Source: an uncultured Collinsella sp. (GTDB taxonomy: Bacteria; Actinomycetota; Coriobacteriia; Coriobacteriales; Coriobacteriaceae). Taken from it: a stretch of 64,000 bases of DNA. The position numbers were made by a program, and so were the translations under genes. This document shows, piece by piece, positions 42,134-50,855 of this stretch (position 1 is its first letter; each line of letters starts with the position of its first letter). The notes beneath the pieces were generated by a model, which was not told the DNA's origin, made no database searches, and worked only from the letters and a program-made list of their open reading frames with translations. The stretch covers positions 1-64,000 of the forward strand of contig CABUNJ010000008.1 of assembly GCA_902492935.1 (NCBI GenBank), written 5' to 3'.

Positions 42134-42925
42134 TTACTCCTCGTCGTCCTCATCGTCCGAGAACAGGTCCAGACGACTCACAAACAAGCCCTCCTTGCCC
42201 TCGCGCGCGGTGATGACCACACGAGCGATGGCAAGCGAAATCTCGTAGAGCGAGAGCAGGGCGCCGTACATAAGGCCCAGGGTGACGGGCGAGCCGTCGG
42301 GCGTGATCACAGCCGAACCCACGAGCAGGCCTACGTACACGTAGCGCCAGGCGCTGCGGAAGGCCGCGTAGGACACGATATGGAAGACGGACAGGTAAAA
42401 GATGATGAGCGGTAGCTCAAATGCCACACCAAAGCCGATCATAAAGAGCAGCTCCATGTTGACGTAGTTCTCCAGGTCGGGCAGTGCCGTGGCGACGGCA
42501 GAGGTCTCGCCGATGAGCCACTCAAAGCCCGCAGGGATGATGATGAAATAGCAGAAAATGGCGCCCAGGAAGAACAGCACCGTCGAGGCGAGCACCGTGG
42601 GCACGACCCACTTGCGCTCGTTGGGGCGAAGCGCCGGCAGGAAAAACGCCAGAATCTGCCAGATGATCATGGGCGTGCACATGACCACGGCCATCTTGAT
42701 GGCCAGCGAGAAGCGCAGGCCAAAGCCGCCGAGCGTGGTGGTGATGTAGAACTTACCGTCCGGCACAAAGGAGCGGATGGGGTCTTCCAAGATGTCGAGC
42801 ACCACGGGCGTGGCGAAATACAGCACGATAGCGGCGGCAAAGACCGACACGACCACGATGGTCAGGCGGCGACGGAGCTCTCCCAGGTGATCGAAGAGCG
42901 GCATACGCGCAGGTCCGATAGGCAT
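42134..42925 (-). CDS. tatC: Twin-arginine translocase subunit TatC
   Basis: 263 residues with six membrane spans. It recognises twin-arginine signals of folded proteins. Family motifs seen are PLFDHLGELRRRL near the start and the PALRPNERK loop. It overlaps the tatA stop by 1 base (TATG-type junction). The acidic C-terminus (DLFSDDEDDEE) is longer than usual. Confidence 0.95.
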   Translation of the reverse strand: MPIGPARMPLFDHLGELRRRLTIVVVSVFAAAIVLYFATPVVLDILEDPIRSFVPDGKFYITTTLGGFGLRFSLAIKMAVVMCTPMIIWQILAFFLPALRPNERKWVVPTVLASTVLFFLGAIFCYFIIIPAGFEWLIGETSAVATALPDLENYVNMELLFMIGFGVAFELPLIIFYLSVFHIVSYAAFRSAWRYVYVGLLVGSAVITPDGSPVTLGLMYGALLSLYEISLAIARVVITAREGKEGLFVSRLDLFSDDEDDEE

Positions 42926-43506
42926 TACTCATCGCCCCCCTTCGGGACATCGGCAGCGACATCGTCCTCGGCCTCGAGCTCGCGAGCGAGCTGGTCGACG
43001 ACGGCCTTGCGCTTGCGGGGACGACGGGCATAGAGGTCAGCCGTCGTGGGCTCTGTCGGCTCGGGCTCCGGCTCTGCGGCAGGCTCGGACTCGACGGCGG
43101 CAGCGACAGACTCGGCCTCGGCGGGCTCGGCGGCAGCGGCCTCCTCAGCAGTACCTTCGCCCTCAGCAGCACCCTCGCTTGCGGCCTTCTCGGCGGCAAG
43201 GCGGGCACGGCGCTCGGCAAAGGTCTCCTTCTTTGCGGGCGCAGCCGTCTCGGCGGCATCCTCGTCCGCATCGGAATCGTCGTCGGTCGCAGCAGCCTTC
43301 TTGGGCTTGACCGGGGCCGACGCGGCCTCGCTTACCGGATCGATGATCTCGGACTGAACAACAGCCGTCATCTTTTCCTGCGTCTCGCGGAACTGACGGA
43401 TGGCACGGCCGATCGTGCGGCCCATCTGCGGGAGCTTATCCGGGCCAAACAGCAAAAAGCCGAAGACCACGATGATCGCGAGCTCACCCTCTCCAATACC
43501 AAACAC
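42925..43506 (-). CDS. tatA: Tat translocase subunit TatA/TatB
   Basis: 193 residues from GTG at 43506 (GGAGGT 4 nt upstream); the usual ATG is absent in this frame. The N-terminal helix (MFGIGEGELAIIVVFGFLLFGPDKLP) and amphipathic helix (MGRTIGRAIRQFRETQ) are typical. The remaining ~120 residues are Ala/Glu/Lys-rich and disordered, longer than most. It is transcribed with tatC. Confidence 0.9.
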   Translation of the reverse strand: MFGIGEGELAIIVVFGFLLFGPDKLPQMGRTIGRAIRQFRETQEKMTAVVQSEIIDPVSEAASAPVKPKKAAATDDDSDADEDAAETAAPAKKETFAERRARLAAEKAASEGAAEGEGTAEEAAAAEPAEAESVAAAVESEPAAEPEPEPTEPTTADLYARRPRKRKAVVDQLARELEAEDDVAADVPKGGDE

Positions 43507-43659
43507 ACATACCTCCAAGGCTCGATGTGAGTCGAGCCCGCACCGCGCCATTCGGCCGGAACTCGTCTATTCATTCGGTCAAGTATAGCGCCCGGACGCC
43601 AAAACGTCCGAGCGCATCACAAACATATGCCAAACGGCACGCCCTTTTGGGGGCAAAGA

Positions 43660-43974
43660 TTATGCAGCGGTGATCGAAATCTCCTGGTCGACACCCAACA
43701 GCTGGACCACGCGCATCACCGGGGGCTGCACATTGGTGCAGCTAAAGCGCTTGCCGTGGTCGACCGCGTGGTGCGCGGCGCCCACGAGCACGCCAATGCC
43801 CGTCGAATCGATGTAGCTCACCTGGGCAAAATCGAGCTCAACGGCCTCGGTGGGCTGCTCGAGCGCCAGGTCGATGGCATTGCGCAGGCTATCGGCGTTA
43901 GAGATATCGATCTCGCCGGTTACCTTAATGGTGTAGAGCTCTGGCGTGGGGTTGGTGGAAATACCCAAATCCAT
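43660..43974 (-). CDS. STAS-domain protein (anti-anti-sigma factor-like)
   Basis: 104 residues, single STAS domain. VTGEIDISNADSLRNAIDLAL and the phosphorylatable serine site YIDSTGIGVLVGA are present. Partners of this type bind anti-sigma kinases. No anti-sigma or sigma gene is adjacent. Confidence 0.9.
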   Translation of the reverse strand: MDLGISTNPTPELYTIKVTGEIDISNADSLRNAIDLALEQPTEAVELDFAQVSYIDSTGIGVLVGAAHHAVDHGKRFSCTNVQPPVMRVVQLLGVDQEISITAA

Positions 43975-44025
43975 GTATACGCTCCTTTACGTATCGAAAG
44001 TGCGGATAGTACGGGAAGCCGCGCG

Positions 44026-45330
44026 CTAGGCGCGCTCGGCACGCGCAAGCTCGGCAGCGACGAGCTTAACGGCCAGCACCAGCACATCGAGCGCGGCCTC
44101 CAGGTCCTCGACCGTGGGATAGCTCGGCGCGATGCGGATGTTGGTGTCGCGCGGGTCCTTGCCATAGGGCCAGGTAGCACCGGCCGGCGTGAGCTTAACG
44201 CCCAGGTCGGCACAAAGCGCGGCGACCTTTTGGGCCGAGCCCTCGGGACCATCAAAGCTCACAAAGTAGCCGCCGCGGGGATGCGTCCAGGTAGCGCAGC
44301 CCGTCTCGCCCAGGCCCTCGGTGAGCTTACGCTCAACGGCCTCAAAGCGCGGGCGCAAGAACTCGGCATGCTTTTTCATGTGCTCCTTGACCGCCTCGAT
44401 GGTGGGAAGGAAACGCACGTGACGCAGCTGGTTGAGCTTGTCAGCGCTGATGAGGCCGGCCTTCAGGCGCTTGGAGAACTCGGCGATGACCGCGGGGCTC
44501 GCACCGATAAAGCCGATACCGGCGCCCGGGAAGGTGATCTTGGACGTCGAGGCAAAGGCCACCACGCGGTCCTCGGTGCCCGCCGCGCGGGCAAGATCGA
44601 AGATGTTGGCAAGCTCGTCGGTCTCGTCGTACAGGTCGTGCACGCAGTAGGCGTTGTCCCAGAAGATGCGGAAATCGGGCGCGGCCGTGGGCATCTCGAC
44701 CAGGCGGCGCACGGTGTCCTCGCTAAAGGTGATACCCGTGGGGTTGGAATACTTGGGCACGCACCAGATGCCCTTGATGGAATCGTCGGCGGCAACGAGG
44801 CGCTCGATCTCGTCCATATCGGGGCCGTTGTCGGTCATCGCGACGGGAACGTTCTCGATACCCAGGTCAGCGGTAATTCCAAAGTGGCGATCGTAACCGG
44901 GAACAGGACACAAGAACTTGACCTTCTTGCCGTCGTGCGCTGCCTCGTAAGCCTCCCAAGGGTCGCTACCACACGAGCCGCAACGCCAGAACATACCGGC
45001 GATATCGTGCTCGATCAGCAAACTCGACGAACCCAGCACGAGCGTCTGCTCGGCGGGGCAACCCAGGAACTCCCCCGCCAGCTTGCGTGCCGAGGGAATG
45101 CCCTCAAAGCAGCCGTAGTTGGAGCAGTCGACGTTGCCGTCGTGCAGATCGGCATCGGCATTGAGGATATCGAGCATGGGTCGAGAGATGTCCACCTGGG
45201 AGGGCGACGGCTTGCCGCGGGCCATGTCGAGCGCCAGGCCCTTGGCCTTGACCTCGGCGACCTCGGCCTTGAGCGCCTCGATGGCGGCATCGAGTTCGGT
45301 GGTTTCCATCTTCTGGTAGATCGTCTGCAT
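44026..45330 (-). CDS. Aspartate aminotransferase, subgroup Ic-like PLP enzyme
   Basis: 434 residues. ALDMARGKPSPSQVDISRPML, CSNYGCFEGIPSARKL and the PLP lysine in AFASTSKITFPGAGIGF are seen. DNAYCVHDLYDE includes the conserved Asp and Tyr. This matches the MocR-type (Ic) aspartate aminotransferases found in Actinobacteria. It should transfer the amino group between aspartate and 2-oxoglutarate. Stand-alone gene. Confidence 0.88.
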   Translation of the reverse strand: MQTIYQKMETTELDAAIEALKAEVAEVKAKGLALDMARGKPSPSQVDISRPMLDILNADADLHDGNVDCSNYGCFEGIPSARKLAGEFLGCPAEQTLVLGSSSLLIEHDIAGMFWRCGSCGSDPWEAYEAAHDGKKVKFLCPVPGYDRHFGITADLGIENVPVAMTDNGPDMDEIERLVAADDSIKGIWCVPKYSNPTGITFSEDTVRRLVEMPTAAPDFRIFWDNAYCVHDLYDETDELANIFDLARAAGTEDRVVAFASTSKITFPGAGIGFIGASPAVIAEFSKRLKAGLISADKLNQLRHVRFLPTIEAVKEHMKKHAEFLRPRFEAVERKLTEGLGETGCATWTHPRGGYFVSFDGPEGSAQKVAALCADLGVKLTPAGATWPYGKDPRDTNIRIAPSYPTVEDLEAALDVLVLAVKLVAAELARAERA

Positions 45331-45479
45331 GGGTGCGACCTTTCACGAAGCGGTACGTTGCAATTCTTCTAAGTATAGACCGCCACCGTCGCAACGTTAT
45401 GAAGCCGTGATAGATTAAGTCCATCGCAATGAATTACGAATCGCCGCGCATGCCGGCGTGGAGCGCCCAAGGAGGCACT

Positions 45480-45734
45480 ATGGAGTACGGATCGTTCCAG
45501 GCCGAGGAATTCGGCGACCTGCAGCGCCTGGTCGACGGACTGTTTTACGACCGCCACGCCATCGACCGCCTGGATCTGATCGTACAGGCCGAAATCTTGG
45601 ACCTGGCGCCCGACCTCATGGAGATCGTGAATCTTTTGCCGCCCGGCTACTACGACCGCCAGTCACTTTGCGACCAGCTCAACTCCGCCTTGGCCGCCCA
45701 CGGCTGGGGCGCCATCTACGGAACGGTGGAATAA
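45480..45734 (+). CDS. Small conserved-looking hypothetical protein
   Basis: 84 residues from ATG at 45480 with GGAGG 4 nt upstream; an ATG at 45429 is possible but has no ribosome-binding site. Tyr, Asp and Leu rich (LVDGLFYDRHAIDRLDLIV, LLPPGYYDRQSLCDQL). No membrane segment. No function recognised. It is followed by an inverted-repeat element. Confidence 0.7.
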   Translation: MEYGSFQAEEFGDLQRLVDGLFYDRHAIDRLDLIVQAEILDLAPDLMEIVNLLPPGYYDRQSLCDQLNSALAAHGWGAIYGTVE

Positions 45735-45793
45735 GCCTCGAGGCCGGCGATTTGGCCCGCTTCCCGACCTTGGCGAGGCTTGTTTTAGGGCTT

Positions 45794-46023
45794 GTGGCCA
45801 AAAAAGGGCAAATATGAGTACTGTTACCTTTTTAGTAGCAGCGATTCTTGGTCGAAATCGGCAAAACTCGACTTGAAACTTCCTAATCACCGTCAGCTAG
45901 CGCCAAATTGGAAGTCGATGGTCACTCATTAACGTACAGTTCTTATAACTTTGTTCATTATTTTCCGCACCTAAAATGATACGCCGTTTGTGACAGTACT
46001 CACAAACGGCGTTTTTTGACCAC
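45794..46023. repeat. MITE-like element B
   Basis: The left end (45794-45826) matches elements A and C (GTGGCCAAAAAAGG, CAAATATGAGTACTG). The right end has been rearranged so that ACGCCGTTTGTGA and TCACAAACGGCGT (45981-46011) form a local hairpin followed by TTTTTTG. It fills the 373-bp gap between convergent gene ends. The interior shows no gene. Confidence 0.75.
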
Positions 46024-46107
46024 TGGCGTGTCTGGCAGGCGGCAAGCACCGCCCGAATCCGCATTTTGAACGCGCCCGAATCGGTTCTGGAGCCGGTTTT
46101 CGCGCTC

Positions 46108-47466
46108 TTACTCGTCTTTGGGCGCGGGGTGCTTGCAGACCACGCTCATGTAGATCATGCCGAGCACGGCAGCGGTGACCGAACCGGCGAGAATAGCGGC
46201 CTTGGCAGCCAGAACCTCAAACTGGGCCGTCGGGAAGGCGAGGCCGCTGATGAGGATCGACATGGTAAAGCCGATACCGCCCAGAATGCCCACGCCGGCA
46301 ATCATGTGCCAGTTGACATTGTGCGGCAGCTCGCAGGCCTTAAGCTTAACCAGGGCAAACGTCATACCAAAGATGCCGATCGGCTTGCCCAGCAGCATGC
46401 CAAAGTACACGCCGAGCGTCACCGGGTCGGTGAGCAGCGTGCTCATGTCCACGCCCACCAGACGAACCTGCGCGTTCACGAACGCAAAGATCGGCAGGAT
46501 CACAAAGTTGACCGGCATGGAGATCAGACGCTCCATGCGGATAAGCGGCGGGGTCACGCGGTGCATGACGCGCTCGACCTTGGTTGTCGAGACGGTAAAG
46601 TCATGCTGGCCCAGGATGTGCGCCTCGTCGTCGTAGCGGTCATCGAGCAACGGCAGGCACTCGCCCAGCCAATCGGTAAGGCTATCGAGCTTGACGCCGC
46701 ACTTGGCCGGAATGGTGAAGGCCAGGATGACGCCGGCAAGCGTAGCGTGCACGCCGCTCTTGAACATGCAGAACCACAGCAGCAGGCCCAGCACCGAGTA
46801 CGGGGCAAGGCGGTAATGCTGCGTCTTGTTGAGCCACACGAGCGCGCAGGTCACAAGCGCGGCGGCGCCCAACCAAAACGGATTGGGGCTCTGACCGTAG
46901 AAGATGGCGATGGCGGCGATGGAAATGAGGTCGTCGGCGATGGCGAGCGTCGAGAAGAACACGCGCACGCCGTTGGGCACGCGATTGCCCAAAAGCGACA
47001 GCACGCCCAGCGCAAAGGCAATATCGGTTGCCATGGGAATGGCCCAGCCGTTGTGCGCGCCGGCATGGTTAAAGATCAGATAGATGCAGGCGGGAACGAC
47101 GACGCCGCCCACGGCCGCCAGCATGGGAAGCATAGCCTGGCGCGGGTTTTTGAGCTCGCCGACCGTCATCTCGTACTTAAGCTCAATGCCCACCAACAAA
47201 AAGAAAATCGCCATGAGGAAGTCGTTGACGAAAAGCTCAACGGTGAGACCGGCCGTAAGGTTGCCCAGACCCACATACAGCGGGGTCTCCAAAAAGTGAT
47301 GGATAGCCTCGTAGGCATCGGTATTGGCGCAAATGACGGCGGCGATGGCGGCGAAGACCATGACGGCGGCGGAAATCGTGCCGTTCTCGGCGATGCGCTC
47401 CCAGATGTCGTGACGTTCAAAGCGTTTGCGCTCACGAACGTTGAACAGCTGCTCAGTTGCTGCCAT
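46108..47466 (-). CDS. nhaA: Na+/H+ antiporter NhaA
   Basis: 452 residues with about 12 membrane spans. Family motifs GIELKYEMTVGEL and the ATDIAFALGVLSLLG segment with its aspartate are present. It exchanges Na+ for H+ and is activated by high pH. The C-terminal ~50 residues are typical. Confidence 0.94.
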   Translation of the reverse strand: MAATEQLFNVRERKRFERHDIWERIAENGTISAAVMVFAAIAAVICANTDAYEAIHHFLETPLYVGLGNLTAGLTVELFVNDFLMAIFFLLVGIELKYEMTVGELKNPRQAMLPMLAAVGGVVVPACIYLIFNHAGAHNGWAIPMATDIAFALGVLSLLGNRVPNGVRVFFSTLAIADDLISIAAIAIFYGQSPNPFWLGAAALVTCALVWLNKTQHYRLAPYSVLGLLLWFCMFKSGVHATLAGVILAFTIPAKCGVKLDSLTDWLGECLPLLDDRYDDEAHILGQHDFTVSTTKVERVMHRVTPPLIRMERLISMPVNFVILPIFAFVNAQVRLVGVDMSTLLTDPVTLGVYFGMLLGKPIGIFGMTFALVKLKACELPHNVNWHMIAGVGILGGIGFTMSILISGLAFPTAQFEVLAAKAAILAGSVTAAVLGMIYMSVVCKHPAPKDE

Positions 47467-47674
47467 GGGCGGCTCCTTTCACGGGATGGCTCCCGTCTTA
47501 AAAAAGCACGGCCCGCCCAAGTGGCGGCGCCGCGCTCTAACGTATTACGCTTGCATCTAGCCTACCCTGCACGACAAGCACGCAGGCGTGGCCGAAAAGC
47601 GGAACCACAGGTTGAACATTATTTGCTCAACGGCACGGGCACGCCTGTCCAAGAGACGACGCGGCGCCGTGCAC

Positions 47675-47714
47675 AAAAAACGACCGGAGCGCGGGGCGTC
47701 CGCGATCCGGTCGT
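47675..47714 (-). terminator. Terminator of ppaC
   Basis: ACGACCGGA (47680-47688) pairs with TCCGGTCGT (47706-47714); on the minus strand TTTTTT follows. Confidence 0.85.
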
Positions 47715-47733
47715 GGCGTTTGGTCAACTAAAC

Positions 47734-48657
47734 CTAGCAGGCGGCCATGATGGGGGCAGCGACCTGCTTCTTACGGGAGAGGACGCCCGGCATCCAGACG
47801 CCGTCGTGCTCGTCGGCAATGTCCAGGCCCTTCTGAGCGGCCTCGGTCTCGCCCTCGAGCAGGACCTGCGAGCCCTCCTCCATGATGTCGGTAATGCACA
47901 GGACGATGCCGTCAGCACCCTTCTCGGCGGCGTAGGCGCGCATGGCCTCGCGAATCTCGTCGATCATGCCGAGTGCGCGGGTCTTGTCGACAGTCTCGTA
48001 CTGGCCGATGAGCAGCTTCTTGCCGGCAGGCTCGAACATCTTGATGTCGTTGCCGACCATCTCGGCTGCGGTGAAGGAGCCGGACGGACGGGTGAGGAAG
48101 ACCTCCATGCCAAACTTGACCGGGTCGACGCCCACCTGCTCGCCGAGCTTGGCGGCGACGGCGCGGTCGACATCGGTGGTGGTGGGACTCTTGAGCATGA
48201 GCGTGTCGGTCATCATGGCCGAGAGCAGCAGCTTGGCCTGGACGTCGGAAAGCTCAACGCCGAGCACGCCGGCGAGCTTGGTGACGATGGTGCAGCTGGA
48301 GCCCCAGGGCAGGCAGATGTAGTGCAGCGGGCCGGCGGTCTCGAAGTCGCCGATGCGGTGATGATCGACAACGCCAAAGACCGTGGCGTCCTTAAGGCCG
48401 GCGACGGACTGGGCAGACTCGTTGTGGTCGGTGAGGACGACGAGCTGACCGGCCTCGACGGACTCGATCACGCGGGGCTCGGCGATGCCGGCGTCGGCGA
48501 GCAGCTTGGCGGACTCGGCCGGAAGCTGACCAAGGGCGCAGGCCTCGTAGGTGTTGCCGGCATACTCAACCTGGTTGAGCAGCTGGGACAGGACGACGGC
48601 GCTCATGATGGCGTCGTTATCGGGGTTCTGGTGACCAAAGACAAGAACGTTTGCCAT
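47734..48657 (-). CDS. ppaC: Manganese-dependent inorganic pyrophosphatase (family II)
   Basis: 307 residues, DHH/DHHA2 domains. It splits pyrophosphate to two phosphates. FGHQNPDNDAI near the N-terminus and GVVDHHRIGDFE contain the Mn2+ ligands; TDILMLKSPTTTDVDR is close to the family pattern (TDTLMLKSPTTT here). The C-terminal part with SRKKQV binds phosphate. Confidence 0.94.
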   Translation of the reverse strand: MANVLVFGHQNPDNDAIMSAVVLSQLLNQVEYAGNTYEACALGQLPAESAKLLADAGIAEPRVIESVEAGQLVVLTDHNESAQSVAGLKDATVFGVVDHHRIGDFETAGPLHYICLPWGSSCTIVTKLAGVLGVELSDVQAKLLLSAMMTDTLMLKSPTTTDVDRAVAAKLGEQVGVDPVKFGMEVFLTRPSGSFTAAEMVGNDIKMFEPAGKKLLIGQYETVDKTRALGMIDEIREAMRAYAAEKGADGIVLCITDIMEEGSQVLLEGETEAAQKGLDIADEHDGVWMPGVLSRKKQVAAPIMAAC

Positions 48658-48772
48658 GGGTATCCTCCACTTGATATGTGTACTTAGACGTAGCTATGGT
48701 AGCACGCCGATGCCGAGCCTTCGCAGACGGAAGGGCCACGGCATATTTTGGGGCGCAGGCACGGGGGCCAAG

Positions 48773-48824
48773 GCTGTCCCTTTTGCACCATGTTGGTGCA
48801 AAGTAACCTGTCCCCCTTGCACCA
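48773..48824. repeat. Palindromic repeat shared with 55113-55175
   Basis: TTTGCACC-atgtt-GGTGCAAA is a 9-bp stem, followed by GTAACCTGTCCCC and TTGCACCA. The same string, with two or three changes, is found at 55131-55175 (GCACCATGTTG and AACCTGTCCCC). It lies 3' of glcK on the minus strand. Confidence 0.65.
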
Positions 48825-48825
48825 G

Positions 48826-49779
48826 CTATTTGCCGGCGGCGCGCAGGGCTACGTAGGCGGCACCGATGATGCCGGCGTCATTGCCGAGCGAAGCGACCTT
48901 AATGGGCGTCTCGCGCGAGGCGGAGAGCGCGTAGCGCTGGTAGTACTCGCGAGCCTTGTCGAGGTAGACATCGGCCGAGGCGGAGGCGCCGCCGCCGATA
49001 AGGAACATCTCGGGATCGACCACGTTGGCAATAAGCGCCAGTGCGCGACCGAGATAGTCGGCCATGGTATCGGCCGCGGCCAGCGCAAGCTTGTCGCCCT
49101 CGCGGCAGGCCTGGAACACGTCCTTGGAATCGGAGGGACCGGTGAGCTCGATGGGCTCGACGCCCGCTTTCTCGCACTCGGCAAGGTAGTTGCTCACCAC
49201 GCCGGTGGCGCTGGAATACTGCTCAAGGTGGCCATGGCCGCCGCAGCCGCAGGTGCGCTCCTCAGCCGGGTTCAGGCACATGTGGCCAATCTCGCCGCCA
49301 GCACCCACAACGCCCGATACCACATCACCGTTGACGATAACGCCGCCGCCCACGCCGGTACCGATGGTGACCATCACCACGTTCTGCACGCCCCTGGCAG
49401 AACCGAGCCAGGCCTCGCCCATGGCAGCGGCGTTGGCATCGTTCTCGTACTTAACGACCGCGTCGGGACAGTGCTCCTGAATGGCGATCCTCAGCTTGGG
49501 CAGGTTAATGGCAATGTTGGCCTTGACCTTGGCATCGCCCGACGCCGGAATGGGGCACGGAACGGCCAGGCCAATGCCTGCCACAAAGGCGCGCGGAATC
49601 TGCGCCTTGGCGACCACCTGGTCGATAGCCTCGGTCACCGCGGCAAAGCCCGCAGCGTCAACGATAGGAGGCGTAGGCACGCTGGCCTTGGCAAGCAGGT
49701 TACCGTCTTCGTCGAACAGGCCCTCCTTGACCGAAGTGCCGCCGACGTCAATGCCGATGTAGTACTGCTTAGGTTCCAT
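48826..49779 (-). CDS. glcK: ROK-family glucokinase
   Basis: 317 residues. It phosphorylates glucose with ATP. IGIDVGGTSVKEG is the ATP-binding loop, ENDANAAAMGEAWLG and TIGTGVGGGVI are the sugar and phosphate motifs, and GEIGHMCLNP and CGCGGHGHLEQ form the ROK zinc motif (last Cys replaced by His). ATG at 49779 follows AAAGGTGG. Confidence 0.92.
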   Translation of the reverse strand: MEPKQYYIGIDVGGTSVKEGLFDEDGNLLAKASVPTPPIVDAAGFAAVTEAIDQVVAKAQIPRAFVAGIGLAVPCPIPASGDAKVKANIAINLPKLRIAIQEHCPDAVVKYENDANAAAMGEAWLGSARGVQNVVMVTIGTGVGGGVIVNGDVVSGVVGAGGEIGHMCLNPAEERTCGCGGHGHLEQYSSATGVVSNYLAECEKAGVEPIELTGPSDSKDVFQACREGDKLALAAADTMADYLGRALALIANVVDPEMFLIGGGASASADVYLDKAREYYQRYALSASRETPIKVASLGNDAGIIGAAYVALRAAGK

Positions 49780-49833
49780 GGGAGCCCACCTTTCTCGTTT
49801 AAACATTGCCTGTATGGTACCGCTCCCAAGGCA

Positions 49834-49874
49834 AAAACCTACCAAAAAGGGACAGGTTTGTTTTGGCAGGTTTT
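49834..49874. repeat. Palindrome upstream of glcK
   Basis: AAAACCTACCAAAA (49834-49847) pairs with TTTTGGCAGGTTTT (49861-49874) with one mismatch; the interior is AGGGACAGGTTTG, the same GGGACAG string as other repeats. Confidence 0.6.
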
Positions 49875-49929
49875 ATCTGGGAAAACGCGAATGACCGCTT
49901 AACACGACATTACTCAGATGTTTATCTAT

Positions 49930-49943
49930 TTAGAGCGCTCTAA
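49930..49943. promoter_or_regulatory. Perfect 14-bp palindrome between glcK and the GntR gene
   Basis: TTAGAGCGCTCTAA is a perfect palindrome in the A+T-rich gap 49780-50061. The central GCGC is typical of LacI/CcpA-type operators. It probably serves a promoter of one of the divergent genes. Confidence 0.5.
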
Positions 49944-50061
49944 TTTATATGCAAAGCGACTTTTAATTATATCTTTCTCGAACTTTTTCAATATATAATA
50001 GGGATGCTTAGGTGTTAACTATACTTTCTTTTATACTCAATCAAGTTGGAAAGGAGGCTCC

Positions 50062-50781
50062 ATGATTCCCAAATACGAGGCGATAGCTGCAGATATTCGT
50101 CGCACTATCGAGGATGGCGCTCTTAAACCGGGCGACAAGCTTCCTACCGTCGTTGAGTTCTGCAAGCTCTATAGCGTTTCCAAAATCACCGTCAAACGAG
50201 CTATTGAACAAATCACCGAGGAAGGCCTTATTACCAGCCGACGCGGATCGGGCACCTACGTTAAGGACACGGCGGGACTTCCCGGCCAGGCGTTTTTCCA
50301 GGGCAAAAACGACCGTGCCCAGGGCTTTTCGTATGAGCACCGCGGGGAGAAGGTGACCTCGGTGGTCTACGATTTCTCGATTGTTAATCCACCAGCGGAC
50401 ATCGCAGCCCAGCTGGGAATTGCCGAGGATGACTTTGCCTATCACATCGTGCGCGTGCGTCAGGCCGACGAGAAGCCCATCGTTATCGAGTACACCTACA
50501 TGCCCCTCGAGCTGATTCCAGGCCTTAAAAAGAAGGACCTGTACGGATCGCTCTACCGCTTCATCCGCGAGCAATGTGGCCTGAAGATTTCGAGCTTTCA
50601 CCGTACCATTCGCGCCGTGGCAGCAACCGAGGAAGAGGCTGAGCGCCTGGACACCAAACCTGGCTCTCCCCTGCTCGAGCTCAACCAGATTGGCTTTTTG
50701 GACAGCGGCGCCGCCTTTGAATATTCGGTCTCGCGCAACGTTGGCGACCGCTTTGAGTTGCACAACGTAACGTTGGCATAG
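50062..50781 (+). CDS. GntR-family regulator (HutC/UTRA type)
   Basis: 239 residues. Winged helix ~1-72 (KYEAIAADIRRTIEDG, LYSVSKITVKRAIEQITEEG, RRGSGTYV), UTRA domain ~80-235 (VYDFSIVNPPADIAAQLGI, VIEYTYMPLELIPGL). ATG at 50062 follows AAAGGAGG. It may control itself, manA or glcK; the ligand is unknown. Divergent from glcK, upstream of manA on the same strand. Confidence 0.9.
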   Translation: MIPKYEAIAADIRRTIEDGALKPGDKLPTVVEFCKLYSVSKITVKRAIEQITEEGLITSRRGSGTYVKDTAGLPGQAFFQGKNDRAQGFSYEHRGEKVTSVVYDFSIVNPPADIAAQLGIAEDDFAYHIVRVRQADEKPIVIEYTYMPLELIPGLKKKDLYGSLYRFIREQCGLKISSFHRTIRAVAATEEEAERLDTKPGSPLLELNQIGFLDSGAAFEYSVSRNVGDRFELHNVTLA

Positions 50782-50855
50782 GTTTTTGTAGTCACGCGGG
50801 CGCTCGTTTTGAGCTGTTTTGTGCAACGCCCGCGCAACATAATGGGGGTATGAAT

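Noticed and set aside
46066..48687. Long plus-strand open frame of 873 codons opposite nhaA and ppaC
   Set aside because: It is antisense to two clear genes, with strange composition and no ribosome-binding site.
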